A DNA stretch of 64,000 bases, taken from positions 1 to 64,000 of the forward strand of contig NZ_WWCJ01000024.1 in the NCBI RefSeq assembly GCF_009857475.1, read 5' to 3'. Source of the stretch: Pseudoduganella guangdongensis (lineage in GTDB: Bacteria > Pseudomonadota > Gammaproteobacteria > Burkholderiales > Burkholderiaceae_D). Positions 9,060 to 17,881 of this stretch are shown in pieces (within the stretch, counting starts at the first letter, position 1; every line of letters starts with the position of its first letter). The notes beneath the pieces were generated by a model that had not been told where the DNA came from, made no database searches, and saw nothing but the letters and a program-made list of their open reading frames with translations. The position numbers and the translations under genes are program-made.

Positions 9060-12038
9060 ATGAAAAAGCAATTCGGGCTGCGCCTGTTCGCGGCGGCCGC
9101 CATGCTGGCCTGCCTGCCGGCCACTGCCGGCAATGTCGTCATCAGCCAAATCTACGCCGGCGGCGGCAATAGCCAGGCGACCTATGCCAACGACTATATC
9201 GAGCTGTTCAACCGCAGCGCGCAGGACGTCAACCTGAGCGGCTGGAGCGTGCAGTACGCCAGCGCCACCGGTACCGGCTGGAGCGTGCATGCGCTGCCAG
9301 CGCTGACCTTGAAAGCGGGCCAGTACCTGCTGCTGAAAGAAGGCAGCGGCGGTGGCGGCGGCTTGGCGGTGGACGGCAACGACCCGGCGCGCAATCCGCT
9401 GAACATGGCCATCGCGGCCGGCAAGCTGGCCCTGGTGCGCGCCACCGGCGCCCTGCAAGGCAGCGCGCCGGCCCTGACCGATGTGGAAGATTTCCTGGGC
9501 TGGGGCGGCACCGCCAGCGCGTTCGAAACCGCGCGCGCCGTTGCCATGGGCAATAACCAGACCGCCCTGCTGCGGGCCGGTTCCGGCTGCACCGACAGCG
9601 ACAACAATAGCGCCGACTTCGCGGCGGCCGCCGCGGCGCCGCGCAATATGGCGTCGCCCTTCAATTCCTGCGGCGGCGTGCCGCTGCAGCCTATCGTGCC
9701 GGTCTGCCCGGCCAGCGCCACCCTGACCGTGGGCACGGGCGGCAGCATCGCGCTGTCGGCGTCGGATGCGGACGGCATCGTCAACGGCGCCAGCATTACC
9801 TCGGCCGCGGTGCCGGGCCTGAGCCTGGGCCAGCTGACCCCGGCCGGCGCCATCGGCGGCAGCGCCAATGTGGCCCTGCTGGCGGCCACGAATGTGGCGG
9901 CGGGCAGCTATCCGGTCGTGGTGCGTTTCACCAACGACCAGGGCCAGAACGCCAGCTGCACCGTGAACCTGAGCGTGGAACTGGCGGCCGGCACCGTGGT
10001 GCCGGTGTACCAGGTGCAGGGTGCCGGCGCGACCAGCCCGCTCACCGGCGCCAAGATCACCACCGAAGGCGTGGTGACGGCGAAAGTCGGCAGCGGCTTC
10101 TTCATCCAGGACCTGAACGGCGACGGCGACCCGACCACTTCGGATGGCCTGTTTGTGTACATGGGCGCGACCCCGGTCAGCGTGGCGGTGGGTGAGCTGG
10201 TGCGCGTGGCCGGCACCGTGGTCGAGTACAAGCCGGGCGGCGCCACCCGGTCCTACACTGAGCTGAGCAATGTGACCTCGGTGGTGGGCCAGGGCGGCGG
10301 CCACAGCATCACGCCAACCCCGGTCAGCCTGCTGGGCGCCAACTTGGCGGACGTGGAAGGCATGCTGGTGCGCTTCAACGGCGCACTGACCGTCAACGCC
10401 AATGAGTCGCTGGCCAGCCGTGGCGAGCTGACCCTGGCCGTCGGCCGCCGCGAAATCCCGACCAACCGCTACGCGCCGCGCAGCGCCGAGGCGATCGCCC
10501 TGGCGGCGGAAAACGCGGCCAATATGATCACCCTGGATGACGGCATCTTCGTCACCCCGGCTACCGTGCCCTACGTGTTTGACGGCGGCACCGTGCGCAC
10601 CGGCGATACCGTGAGCGGCCTGACCGGCGTGGTCGATTACGGCGCGCTGGGCAGCGGCGGCGCCGGCTTCAAGCTGCAGCCGACCGAAAGCCCGCTCTTC
10701 CATCGCAGCAATGCGCGTACGGCGGCACCGGAAATCGCGCTGGGCAATGTGCGCGTGGCCAGCGCCAATGTGCTGAACTACTTCACCACCTTCGTCGATG
10801 GCAAGGACGTGACCGGCGCCTCCGGCCAGGGCTGCGCCCTGGGCGGCAAGATCCTCGCCAGCAACTGCCGCGGCGCCAACAACGCGCAGGAATTCGCGCG
10901 CCAGCATGAGAAGATTGTCGCCCAGCTGAAGGCAATTGACGCCGACGTGGTGGGCCTGATGGAAATCCAGAACAACGGCGACTATGCGGCCGGCTACCTG
11001 GTGAATGCCCTGAACGCCGCGTACGGCAAGGTGGAGTATGCCGTGGTGCCGAAACCCAGCGCCACCGGCACCGACGCGATCCGCGTCGCCATGATCTACA
11101 AGCCGGGCAAGCTGTCCCTGGTCGGCAATGCGCTGGCCGATGCCGACGCGGTCAACGACCGTCCGCCGATGGCGCAAGCGTTCAAGGCCGGCAACGGCGC
11201 CAAGTTCAGCGTGGTGGTCAACCACCTGAAATCCAAGCGCTGCTCCGGTGCCAGCGGCGCCAATGCCGACAAGGGCGACGGCCAGAGCTGCTACAACGGC
11301 GACCGCCTGCTGCAGGCGCAGCAACTGGTCAATGTGTTCGTGCCGCAAGTGAAAGCCGCGGCCGGCGACGACGACGTGCTGCTGATCGGCGACATGAACT
11401 CCTACGGCATGGAAGAGCCGATCCAGGTCATGACCAACGCCGGCTTTGTGAACCAGCTGGAGCGCTTCGTGCGCCCGCTGACCATGCCGCACTCCTATGT
11501 GTTCGGCGGCGAGAGCGGCTACCTGGACCACGCGCTGGCCAGCGCATCGCTCAGCAACCAGGTGGTTGGCGCCACCGAATGGAACGTGAATGCGGACGAG
11601 CCGGAAGTGCTGGACTACAACTTCGAGGACAAGAACGCGTCCGCGCTGGCGCTCTACAGCGCACTGCCTTACCGCGCCTCCGACCACGATCCGGTGGTAA
11701 TCGCCCTGAACCTGGAGGCGACCTACCAGGATGTGAGCGCGACCGTGCTGGTGCAGCGTGCCGGCCTGGTGCAAAGCCGCAGCAGCAGCGTCGCCACTGG
11801 CAATGTCTGGCTGACCAACAACGGCGCTGCCTTGTCCGGTCCCGTGCATTACCTGGTGCCGGGCCTGCCGGCCGGCGTGACCCTGGCCAATGCCAGCGGT
11901 TCGCTGAACGGCGTGCCGTACATCACCGTGGCGCCAGCGCTGGCGGCCGGCGCGCAAATCACCTTCCAGCTGAAGTTCAATAACCCAGCCAAGGCCGCCA
12001 TCAACTATGTGCCGCAAGTGCTGAGCGGTTCGTTCTAA
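9060..12038 (+). CDS. ExeM/NucH-like secreted endonuclease with lamin-tail domain
   Basis: A 992-residue secreted nuclease. A signal peptide (residues 1-23, ending PATAG) is followed by a lamin-tail domain with NVVISQIYAGGGNS, NDYIELFNRS and VNLSGWSVQYAS. The middle (about 215-545) contains Ig-like and OB-type segments. From about residue 562 an endonuclease/exonuclease/phosphatase domain shows VRVASANVLNYF, the catalytic Glu in VGLMEIQNNG, VVVNHLKSKRC, LIGDMNSYGMEEP and the terminal YRASDHDPVVIAL near residue 875. ExeM-type enzymes degrade extracellular DNA, which fits a biofilm-related neighbourhood. The last 115 residues resemble a conserved-repeat beta domain. The upstream 114 bp is A+T-rich and holds a perfect palindrome. 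It is followed 18 bp later by a PEP-CTERM gene. Confidence 0.88.
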   Translation: MKKQFGLRLFAAAAMLACLPATAGNVVISQIYAGGGNSQATYANDYIELFNRSAQDVNLSGWSVQYASATGTGWSVHALPALTLKAGQYLLLKEGSGGGGGLAVDGNDPARNPLNMAIAAGKLALVRATGALQGSAPALTDVEDFLGWGGTASAFETARAVAMGNNQTALLRAGSGCTDSDNNSADFAAAAAAPRNMASPFNSCGGVPLQPIVPVCPASATLTVGTGGSIALSASDADGIVNGASITSAAVPGLSLGQLTPAGAIGGSANVALLAATNVAAGSYPVVVRFTNDQGQNASCTVNLSVELAAGTVVPVYQVQGAGATSPLTGAKITTEGVVTAKVGSGFFIQDLNGDGDPTTSDGLFVYMGATPVSVAVGELVRVAGTVVEYKPGGATRSYTELSNVTSVVGQGGGHSITPTPVSLLGANLADVEGMLVRFNGALTVNANESLASRGELTLAVGRREIPTNRYAPRSAEAIALAAENAANMITLDDGIFVTPATVPYVFDGGTVRTGDTVSGLTGVVDYGALGSGGAGFKLQPTESPLFHRSNARTAAPEIALGNVRVASANVLNYFTTFVDGKDVTGASGQGCALGGKILASNCRGANNAQEFARQHEKIVAQLKAIDADVVGLMEIQNNGDYAAGYLVNALNAAYGKVEYAVVPKPSATGTDAIRVAMIYKPGKLSLVGNALADADAVNDRPPMAQAFKAGNGAKFSVVVNHLKSKRCSGASGANADKGDGQSCYNGDRLLQAQQLVNVFVPQVKAAAGDDDVLLIGDMNSYGMEEPIQVMTNAGFVNQLERFVRPLTMPHSYVFGGESGYLDHALASASLSNQVVGATEWNVNADEPEVLDYNFEDKNASALALYSALPYRASDHDPVVIALNLEATYQDVSATVLVQRAGLVQSRSSSVATGNVWLTNNGAALSGPVHYLVPGLPAGVTLANASGSLNGVPYITVAPALAAGAQITFQLKFNNPAKAAINYVPQVLSGSF

Positions 12039-12056
12039 ATACTACGAGGACAAGCA

Positions 12057-12653
12057 ATGACTATCTTTAAAAACATCGTCCGCACCCTGGCACTGCTGCT
12101 GGCCCTGGGCGCCGCCAACCAGGCCGCCGCCGGCGCCATGTACCTGGTGTCGGTCGATACCAAGCAATACGGCGTGGGCGCCAGCGGTTTCCTGGACTTC
12201 GTGTTCAACGGCCAGGGCAGCGGCCCGGCAGTCACCGCCACCATGAGCAATCTGCAAGGTTTCGACATGGACCCGGAGAACTTCGACACCATGAACGATG
12301 CCAGCGCGATTGCCGGTGGTTTCCAGCTGCTCAATAGCGCCGGCTTTAACGACGTGTATTACCAAGCCACCTTCGGCGGCGTGTTCAGCTTCATGCTGAG
12401 CTTCGCCGGCGACGCCTCGGCCGTGGATCTGTCGACCTTCAGCATCTTTGCGCTGGACGCGATGGAAGCGCAGATCGGCGGCGCGCTGCTGGAGCTGACC
12501 TACCAGCTGCTGCCAGGCGGCGAGGCGGGCGCCGTGGCCGATGTGCAGGCCGCCAACGTGGCCGTGTCGCAGGTGCCGGAACCGGGCGCGCTGGCCCTGG
12601 CCGGCCTCGGCCTGCTGATGCTGGGCGTGGCCCGGCGCCAGCGCCGCGCCTGA
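12057..12653 (+). CDS. PEP-CTERM sorting-domain protein
   Basis: A 198-residue exported protein. The signal peptide ends near ANQAAAGA, followed by a beta-rich Gly/Ala/Phe-rich body starting YLVSVDTKQYGVGASGFLDF. The C-terminus is a full PEP-CTERM signal: VPEP, a hydrophobic helix (GALALAGLGLLMLGVA) and the basic tail RRQRRA. Exosortase is expected to cleave it during export to the outer surface; no exosortase gene lies in this window. The body resembles the NF038129-type PEP-CTERM family, a tentative match. The gene follows the nuclease by 18 bp with an ACGAGGA ribosome site and is followed by a strong terminator. Confidence 0.9.
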   Translation: MTIFKNIVRTLALLLALGAANQAAAGAMYLVSVDTKQYGVGASGFLDFVFNGQGSGPAVTATMSNLQGFDMDPENFDTMNDASAIAGGFQLLNSAGFNDVYYQATFGGVFSFMLSFAGDASAVDLSTFSIFALDAMEAQIGGALLELTYQLLPGGEAGAVADVQAANVAVSQVPEPGALALAGLGLLMLGVARRQRRA

Positions 12654-12676
12654 CGCGCGGTTGCATAAATGCTACA

Positions 12677-12712
12677 GGCGCTCCGGGAGCTGCGGCTCCC
12701 GGAGCGCCTTTT
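12677..12712 (+). terminator. Rho-independent terminator after the PEP-CTERM gene
   Basis: A perfect 14-bp stem (left arm 12677-12690, right arm 12695-12708) with a TGCG loop is followed by TTTT. It ends the nuclease/PEP-CTERM transcript. Confidence 0.92.
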
Positions 12713-12841
12713 CATTTGCAAGCAATAGAGTGAAGATGGTCATTTATTCCAATTAAATATTAATAGTCAAATAAAATTGTATTAGTGCCCAGGACTTGGC
12801 ATGATCCATAGTTTTCCTCATCGCGATCTGCCTTTTTCGTC

Positions 12842-13537
12842 ATGTCCTTCAACATCTTCGTCGTCGACAGCGATCCTGCCGTGCAGCAACTTCTGGCCCA
12901 GAATCTGGGCCAGGCGGGCTATGCCGTGCAGTGCTTTGACGATGGCCTGAGCGCCCTCGACGCGCTGCCGCGCGCGCTGCCGGAAGCGGTGCTGCTGGAG
13001 TGGGACTTGCCGGGCCTGTCGGGCCTGGCACTGATGCGGCGCTGGCGCGCGGCGGCGCACACCAGCGAGTTGCCGATCCTGATGCTGAGCTCGCGCTGTG
13101 CCGAGCAGGACAAGGTGCTGGCGCTGGAAAGCGGGGCCGACGATTTCATCTGCAAGCCGCTGGGCGCGCGCGAAACCATTGCGCGATTGCACGCGGTGCT
13201 GCGGCGGCGGCGCCCGGCGGCCATGCCGGGCGCGCTGCACGTGGCGGGCCTGCGCCTGGACCCGCACACCCTGAGCGTGACCGCGGGCGACCGCCAGCTC
13301 AGCCTGGGGCGGGTCGAGTTCCGCCTGCTGAACTACCTGATGCACCACCCGGGCCGCGTGCACAGCCGCGCGCAGTTGCTGGACCAGGTGTGGGGCAGCC
13401 ACGTCTTCCTCGATGAACGCACGGTCGATGCCCATGTGGGCCGGCTGCGCAGCGCCTTGCAGCCGAGCGGCCTGCACGACGCGATCCAGACCGTGCGCGG
13501 CAGCGGTTACCGTTTCCTGTCCGGCACGCCATGCTGA
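12842..13537 (+). CDS. OmpR/PhoB-type response regulator with Glu in place of the phospho-acceptor Asp
   Basis: A 231-residue regulator with an N-terminal receiver (about 1-120) and a C-terminal winged helix (about 130-228). The DNA-binding domain is intact, with LSLGRVEFRLLNYLMHHPGR, RAQLLDQVWG, DERTVDAHVGRLRSAL and VRGSGYRF. The receiver is atypical. Against PhoB's LLDWMLPGGSG it reads LLEWDLPGLSG, so the acceptor position is E53, and the acidic pocket is VDSD instead of VEDE. The switch Lys in FICKPLG is kept. A Glu there often mimics the phosphorylated state, so the protein may be always active or controlled otherwise. The downstream LuxR/EpsA-like gene overlaps it by 7 bp; no histidine kinase gene is adjacent. 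An A+T-rich tract at about 12740-12782 lies upstream. Confidence 0.9.
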   Translation: MSFNIFVVDSDPAVQQLLAQNLGQAGYAVQCFDDGLSALDALPRALPEAVLLEWDLPGLSGLALMRRWRAAAHTSELPILMLSSRCAEQDKVLALESGADDFICKPLGARETIARLHAVLRRRRPAAMPGALHVAGLRLDPHTLSVTAGDRQLSLGRVEFRLLNYLMHHPGRVHSRAQLLDQVWGSHVFLDERTVDAHVGRLRSALQPSGLHDAIQTVRGSGYRFLSGTPC

Positions 13538-14202
13538 ACCCGAACGCGCGCGAGCAGGAATACCTGCTGCACGCCATCGATGGCGCGCATGGCATCGCCA
13601 CCCGGCGCGAATTGTTCCTGTGGAGCCAGGGCGCGCTGCAGACCCTGCTGCCGCACGGGGTGCTGCTGGGCGTCCAGCTCGACCAGCAGGGCCGCGCGCG
13701 CGCCGTTGACTGCCTGCATGGCACGGTGCTGGCGGCGGACCAACTGGCCTTGCTGCGCGACCCGGCGCAAGGGCCGGTGCCGGCCTGGCTGCGCCAATGG
13801 CAGCAGGGCGGCGGCCAGCCGCTGGCGCTGCAGGCGGGCGCCATGGGCCAGGGCTTGGTGCATGGCAGCGGCGCGCTGCCGGCCGGCGGCAGCGCGGTGG
13901 TGCTGCTGGGCATGCCGGCGCCGGCGGGCTTCCGTGAAAGCTGGCTGCTGCAAGTGCTGCTGCCTTACCTGCACCTGGCCATGCAGCGCGCGGCCAGTGC
14001 TGCGGCGGCGCCGGCGCTGCCGCCTATGGTGTCGCCGCGCCAGGCGGAAATCCTGCAGTGGCTGCGCGAGGGCAAAAGCAACGAGGAAATCGGCCGCTTG
14101 CTGGGCATTAGCGCCCTGACCGTGAAGAACCATTTGCAGCGCCTGTACCGCCAGCTCGGCGTCAGCAACCGCGCCCATGCGGTGGCGCGCAGCGCGGGTT
14201 GA
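13531..14202 (+). CDS. epsA: EpsA-like LuxR-family transcriptional regulator
   Basis: A 223-residue regulator. The N-terminal region YLLHAIDGAHGIATRRELFL followed by WSQGALQTLLPHGVLLG is the pattern I recall for the EpsA family (TIGR03020), which accompanies exopolysaccharide and PEP-CTERM loci. The C-terminal LuxR helix-turn-helix (about 165-220) has SPRQAEILQWLREGKSNEEI and ALTVKNHLQRLYRQLGVSNR. It probably controls exopolysaccharide genes, including the cluster at the left of the window; that is inferred from family and context. It starts 7 bp inside the preceding response-regulator gene, so the two are co-translated. There is no receiver domain and no obvious autoinducer-binding domain. 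Confidence 0.8.
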   Translation: MLNPNAREQEYLLHAIDGAHGIATRRELFLWSQGALQTLLPHGVLLGVQLDQQGRARAVDCLHGTVLAADQLALLRDPAQGPVPAWLRQWQQGGGQPLALQAGAMGQGLVHGSGALPAGGSAVVLLGMPAPAGFRESWLLQVLLPYLHLAMQRAASAAAAPALPPMVSPRQAEILQWLREGKSNEEIGRLLGISALTVKNHLQRLYRQLGVSNRAHAVARSAG

Positions 14203-14254
14203 CCGGGCGCGCCGCCGGCGCGATGATGGCGCCATGCCCTTTCGGAGTCCGATG

Positions 14255-14623
14255 ATGAAACGCCTTGCCTTCCTGCTGGCCTGCCTGGCCGCCAGCGCGT
14301 GCGTCCAGGCCGCCCCTGCCGCCGACACCCTGCACCAGTTGCGCGCGCTGGAGCGCGAAGCCGCCTGCAGCACTGACCAGCAATGCCGCAGCGTGGCGCT
14401 GGGCGCCAAATCCTGCGGCGGGCCGGAAGCGTATATGGCGTATTCCACCGCCAAGGTCAGCCCTGAAAAAGTGCAGGCGCTGGCCGAGCGCTACCGCGAG
14501 GAACGCAAGGCCGCCAACCAGGCCAGTGGCCTGGTCAGCGATTGCCGCTACCTGATGGACCCCGGCGCCCAGTGCCGCGCCGGTCGCTGCCAGTTGCGCA
14601 GCGGCGCGATCCCGGTCGACTAA
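14255..14623 (+). CDS. Small secreted Cys-rich protein of unknown function
   Basis: The ATG at 14255 (or the adjacent one at 14252) is chosen for a CGGAG ribosome site at 14243-14247 and the signal peptide that follows (MKRLAFLLACLAASACVQA). The mature part is about 100 residues with six Cys: ACSTDQQCRSV, KSCGGPEAY, SDCRYL, AQCRAGRCQL. The even number suggests disulfides in the periplasm. An SAC motif could also serve as a weak lipobox, but the -3 residue is Ala, so signal peptidase I cleavage after VQA is preferred. I do not recognise a characterised family. It stands alone between epsA and a terminator shared with the converging subtilase gene. Confidence 0.75.
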   Translation: MKRLAFLLACLAASACVQAAPAADTLHQLRALEREAACSTDQQCRSVALGAKSCGGPEAYMAYSTAKVSPEKVQALAERYREERKAANQASGLVSDCRYLMDPGAQCRAGRCQLRSGAIPVD

Positions 14624-14652
14624 AAAAAACGCCGCGCACCAGGCGCGGCGTT
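14622..14652 (-). terminator. Terminator of the subtilase transcript, between convergent genes
   Basis: A 10-bp stem (14628-14637 with 14643-14652) carries an A8 run on its left on the + strand, which is a T8 run downstream of the hairpin on the - strand. It therefore fits best as the end of the leftward subtilase transcript; it overlaps the stop of the + strand gene. Confidence 0.85.
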
Positions 14653-14670
14653 CCAGGGCGATGGCGTCGC

Positions 14671-17600
14671 TTAGTCGCGGCGGTTCATCGCCTGCCGTTC
14701 CACGCTAGGCTCCGGCACCGGCACGGTGGTGTCGACTTCCAGCAGGGTGGTCGAGACTGCGCCGCCCGGTGCGGTGAGCTGGATCGCGCCCAGGTGCTTG
14801 GCGCTGCCCAGGCCGGACCAGGAGGCCGCAATGGTGGCGGTGGCGCCGGTGAACACGGCCGGCGGCAGGCTGGCCTTGAAGTTGCCCGCCGTTTCATCCT
14901 TGGCCACGGTCCAGCTGGACAGGGTGTAGTCCGAGCTGCCGCCCAGCGGTTTGTAGCCCACCACGCACACCTTGTAGGTGCCGGCCGCCGGCTTGCTCAG
15001 GGTCACCACTTCGCTCGAAGTGGCGCCGCCGCTGCTGCCGACCAGGCTGCCGCTGCCGCTCAGCACCACCAGGTCCAGGTCGTCATGTTCGCCCGCCTTG
15101 TAGCCCGAGGTATCCACATCGAACAGCGAGAAGCGCGCCACCAGCGCATTCGCCGGCACTGCCACCTCATGCACCTTGACGCCGGCATTGCCGCCGGCCT
15201 GGCAGGCGGCCAGGCCGCCGTCGCCGGAGTCGTCCTGGCCGACGGTGGCATCGCTGCGCAGGGCCGCCTTCAGGCCGCCTTTGGCCGCCACCAGCGGGCC
15301 GGTAAAGCCGGCGCCGATGGTGTAGGTGGTGCTGCCGCTGGCGGCCTCGTTGACCACCACGCTGGGCGCAGCGAGCATGGTGGGGCGTGCCGTCAGCGGG
15401 CTGCGCACCACGTGGCCGGCGTCGTCGCTCCAGGTCAGGCTGCCGTAGGACCAGGTGTTGGCCGGCGTGCTGGTATTGGTCAGGGTCACGGTGAAGGTGG
15501 CCTTGGCGCCCGGCGCCAGGGTCAGGCTGGCAGGGTTGACCGCCACGGTAAAGCCGGGCAGGGTGGCCGAGGCGGTATAGGTGGAAGCCTGGCTGCCGAC
15601 GTTGGTCACGGTGCGCGTCATGGTCAGCTTGCCCAGGACCGAGGCGGCGGTGAGCGAGGCCAGGTTCAGGTTGTATGGCGCGATCGAGCCGAACGGGGCG
15701 CAGGTGCTGGCCGAGAGGGTGCCCGGGATGCCGCACATGAAGCGGACCCAATCGATGGGACCGTTGTCGTACACCAGGCCCGGGTCGAGCGCCTTGTTCG
15801 GACGCACGTGGCCCGCGCCCTGGCCCCAGGGCAGCGTGCCCTGCGCCATGCCGGTCAGGCCGTCGTTCAGGGTCGGGCCGGCGGTGGTCATCAGGGCCGA
15901 CTTGATGGCGGCCGGCGACCAGCTCGGGTGCGCCTGGCGCAGCAGCGCGGCCAGGCCGGCCACGTGCGGGCTGGACATCGAGGTGCCGTTGTAGCTGGCC
16001 CACTTCGCTTCCGGCACCAGGGTGCCGTCGGCGATGGCGTCGCGCTCGGCCTGGGTCAGGTAGTCGGCGGTGACGCCGGCCAGGATGTCCACCCCGGGTG
16101 CGGTCAGGTCCGGCTTCAGGATGTTGGCGTTGTGCTTGTTCGGGCCGCGCGAGGAGAAGCTGCCCATCAGCGGCGCCGGGGTGCTGCTGCTGACCATTTC
16201 CGCTTTGGCGATGCTGCTGCTGCCGTCGGGGTTGGCGTTGATCCAGCTGCGGGCGGCGCTGCCGTTGGCGAAGTTCAGGTGCACGGCCGGCAGGCTGTGC
16301 AGGTCGGCCACCGGGGCCTGGGCGGCCGAGGTGTCCATCAGGATCATGCCGACGCCGCCGGCTTCCTTGACGGCGCGCGACTTGTCGACGCGCGCGCTGT
16401 TGCCGCGTTCGCACAGCAGGACTTTGCCGCTCACCTTGGCCGGGTCGAGGGCGCCATCGGCGCCGCCGCCGAAGGCGCTGCGGTCGGCCGCGGTGTAGCA
16501 CAGGCGGGCGGCGGTCTGGTCGGCGGTGCTCAGCTCGGCGTAAGGTTTCATGGCGGCATTGCGCGCCAGGATGGTGGCGGTGGCCGGCAGCGGCGTCTGG
16601 TTGAAGGAGGCGCCGCTGTAGGTAGCGCCATTGCCCAGGGTGAGGGTGCTGGCGCCGCTGCGGTTGTGGGTCGAGGCGCCGACCGTGGTCAGCCAGGGCG
16701 ACAGGTGGGCCACGGTATTGGCCGGGCCGTTGTTGCCGGCCGAGGCGGCGACGAAGACGCCGGCCGCCGCCGCGTTGAAGAAGGCTTGCTCGACCGGGTC
16801 CATGACGCTGGTCTGGTCGCCGCTGATGGAGAAGTTCAGCACGTGCACGCCGTCGGCCACGGCGCGGTCGATGGCCGCCACGCTGTCGGACTGGTAGCAG
16901 GTGTTGCGGCTGCCGGTGCCGTCCGGGTTGGTCGGGTCGGGGAAGGTCCAGCACACCTTGTAGGCGGCCAGGCGGGCGCGCGGCGCCATGCCGGACATGC
17001 TGCCCAGGCTGATGCCGCCCTGGCTGCCGGTCACGCCGAAGTTGCCGCCGGCGGTGGAGGAGGTGTGGGTGCCGTGGCCGCCCTGGCCCTCGGCCCCGGC
17101 CAGCGAATCGCGCGGCGAGATGAAGTCGGTCCAGTGCAGTTGGCGGCCGCTGGCAATGAAACCGGCGTTGAAGTAGCGCGCGCCGATCAGCTTGTTGTTG
17201 CAATGGGCGCTGGTGAAGCCCTGGCCGGTTTGGCAGGCGCCGTTCCAGCCGACCGGGCTGTCGTACACCAGGGTGCCGCCGACATCGAAGGTCGGCTTGC
17301 CCTGGCCGTCGACGCGGTCGGCATAGGACAGGTGCTCGGGCCAGATGCCGCCGTCGATAATGCCGATGACGATGTTCTCGCCGGCCTTGCTGTTGCCGCC
17401 CAGCTTGGTCCACAGGCCGTCGCCCGGGTTGTCCAGGCCGAGGAACTTGGCGGTGAAATTGGTGTCCAGGCTGCGCCCTTCGTCGGCGCTGATGCTGGCG
17501 ATGGCGCCGGATTTTTTCAGGGCGCGCACTTCGCTGTCGGTCAGGCGCGCCGAGAAGCCGTTCAGCACCAGTTTGTACTTGTGCACGATCTGGGCATCCG

Positions 17601-17856
17601 GCACCAGGGCGGCGGCATTGTTCTGCTTCTGGTCCAGGTAGGCGATGTAGTTCTGCACATCCTGGGCCGAAATGTTGAGGCGGCTGCCGGCGGCCGGCTT
17701 GGTGGCGGGCAGGCCGCTCACGCCGCCGGCGTAGTTGGCCACCGGCGCGTCGGCCAGTTGCACGATGTAGGAGTGGCGCGCTTCGTCGGCGCCGGCATGG
17801 GCCGCCAGGACGCTCAGGACGGTCAGGACGGCCAGGCTTAATGGTCGCAGTTTCAT
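14671..17856 (-). CDS. Secreted S8 (subtilisin-like) serine protease with PA insert and C-terminal domains
   Basis: The ATG at 17856 is chosen for its AAGGAAT ribosome site and the signal peptide MKLRPLSLAVLTVLSVLAAHAGA; 1061 residues. An I9-type propeptide (about 28-130, SYIVQLADAP to GAIASISADEG) precedes the catalytic domain. The triad is D168 in IGIIDGGIWPEH, H261 in GGHGTHTSS and S626 in NGTSMSSPHVAG. A protease-associated (PA) insert lies between H and S around GKVLLCERGNSARVDKSRA. Fibronectin-like (about 730-820) and pre-peptidase-like C-terminal domains follow. This long plant-subtilase-like layout is common in extracellular proteases of this group. It follows a PEP-CTERM-like gene by 25 bp, so the two are probably co-transcribed. 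The C-terminal VPEP has no membrane helix after it. Confidence 0.9.
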   Translation of the reverse strand: MKLRPLSLAVLTVLSVLAAHAGADEARHSYIVQLADAPVANYAGGVSGLPATKPAAGSRLNISAQDVQNYIAYLDQKQNNAAALVPDAQIVHKYKLVLNGFSARLTDSEVRALKKSGAIASISADEGRSLDTNFTAKFLGLDNPGDGLWTKLGGNSKAGENIVIGIIDGGIWPEHLSYADRVDGQGKPTFDVGGTLVYDSPVGWNGACQTGQGFTSAHCNNKLIGARYFNAGFIASGRQLHWTDFISPRDSLAGAEGQGGHGTHTSSTAGGNFGVTGSQGGISLGSMSGMAPRARLAAYKVCWTFPDPTNPDGTGSRNTCYQSDSVAAIDRAVADGVHVLNFSISGDQTSVMDPVEQAFFNAAAAGVFVAASAGNNGPANTVAHLSPWLTTVGASTHNRSGASTLTLGNGATYSGASFNQTPLPATATILARNAAMKPYAELSTADQTAARLCYTAADRSAFGGGADGALDPAKVSGKVLLCERGNSARVDKSRAVKEAGGVGMILMDTSAAQAPVADLHSLPAVHLNFANGSAARSWINANPDGSSSIAKAEMVSSSTPAPLMGSFSSRGPNKHNANILKPDLTAPGVDILAGVTADYLTQAERDAIADGTLVPEAKWASYNGTSMSSPHVAGLAALLRQAHPSWSPAAIKSALMTTAGPTLNDGLTGMAQGTLPWGQGAGHVRPNKALDPGLVYDNGPIDWVRFMCGIPGTLSASTCAPFGSIAPYNLNLASLTAASVLGKLTMTRTVTNVGSQASTYTASATLPGFTVAVNPASLTLAPGAKATFTVTLTNTSTPANTWSYGSLTWSDDAGHVVRSPLTARPTMLAAPSVVVNEAASGSTTYTIGAGFTGPLVAAKGGLKAALRSDATVGQDDSGDGGLAACQAGGNAGVKVHEVAVPANALVARFSLFDVDTSGYKAGEHDDLDLVVLSGSGSLVGSSGGATSSEVVTLSKPAAGTYKVCVVGYKPLGGSSDYTLSSWTVAKDETAGNFKASLPPAVFTGATATIAASWSGLGSAKHLGAIQLTAPGGAVSTTLLEVDTTVPVPEPSVERQAMNRRD

Positions 17857-17881
17857 AGAATTCCTTATCGGTTCGGCTAGC

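Noticed and set aside
8988..12017. A 1009-codon open frame on the - strand opposite the nuclease gene
   Set aside because: Shadow composition (Gly, His, Arg, Gln, Ala) and no ribosome site or domain; the nuclease on the + strand explains the region.
12998..13006. The Asp two residues after E53 (LLEWDLPG) as a replacement phospho-acceptor
   Set aside because: In the receiver fold that position lies beyond the end of strand beta-3 and does not point into the acidic pocket.
14671..14710. VPEP near the C-terminus of the subtilase as a PEP-CTERM signal
   Set aside because: Only 14 residues follow it and they are polar (SVERQAMNRRD); there is no membrane helix, so it is not a sorting signal.
14542..17841. 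A 1099-codon open frame on the + strand opposite the subtilase gene
   Set aside because: Its translation is low-complexity Gly/Ala/Arg/His with no domain, while the opposite strand carries a complete subtilase triad. Long antisense open frames are expected in DNA this rich in G+C.
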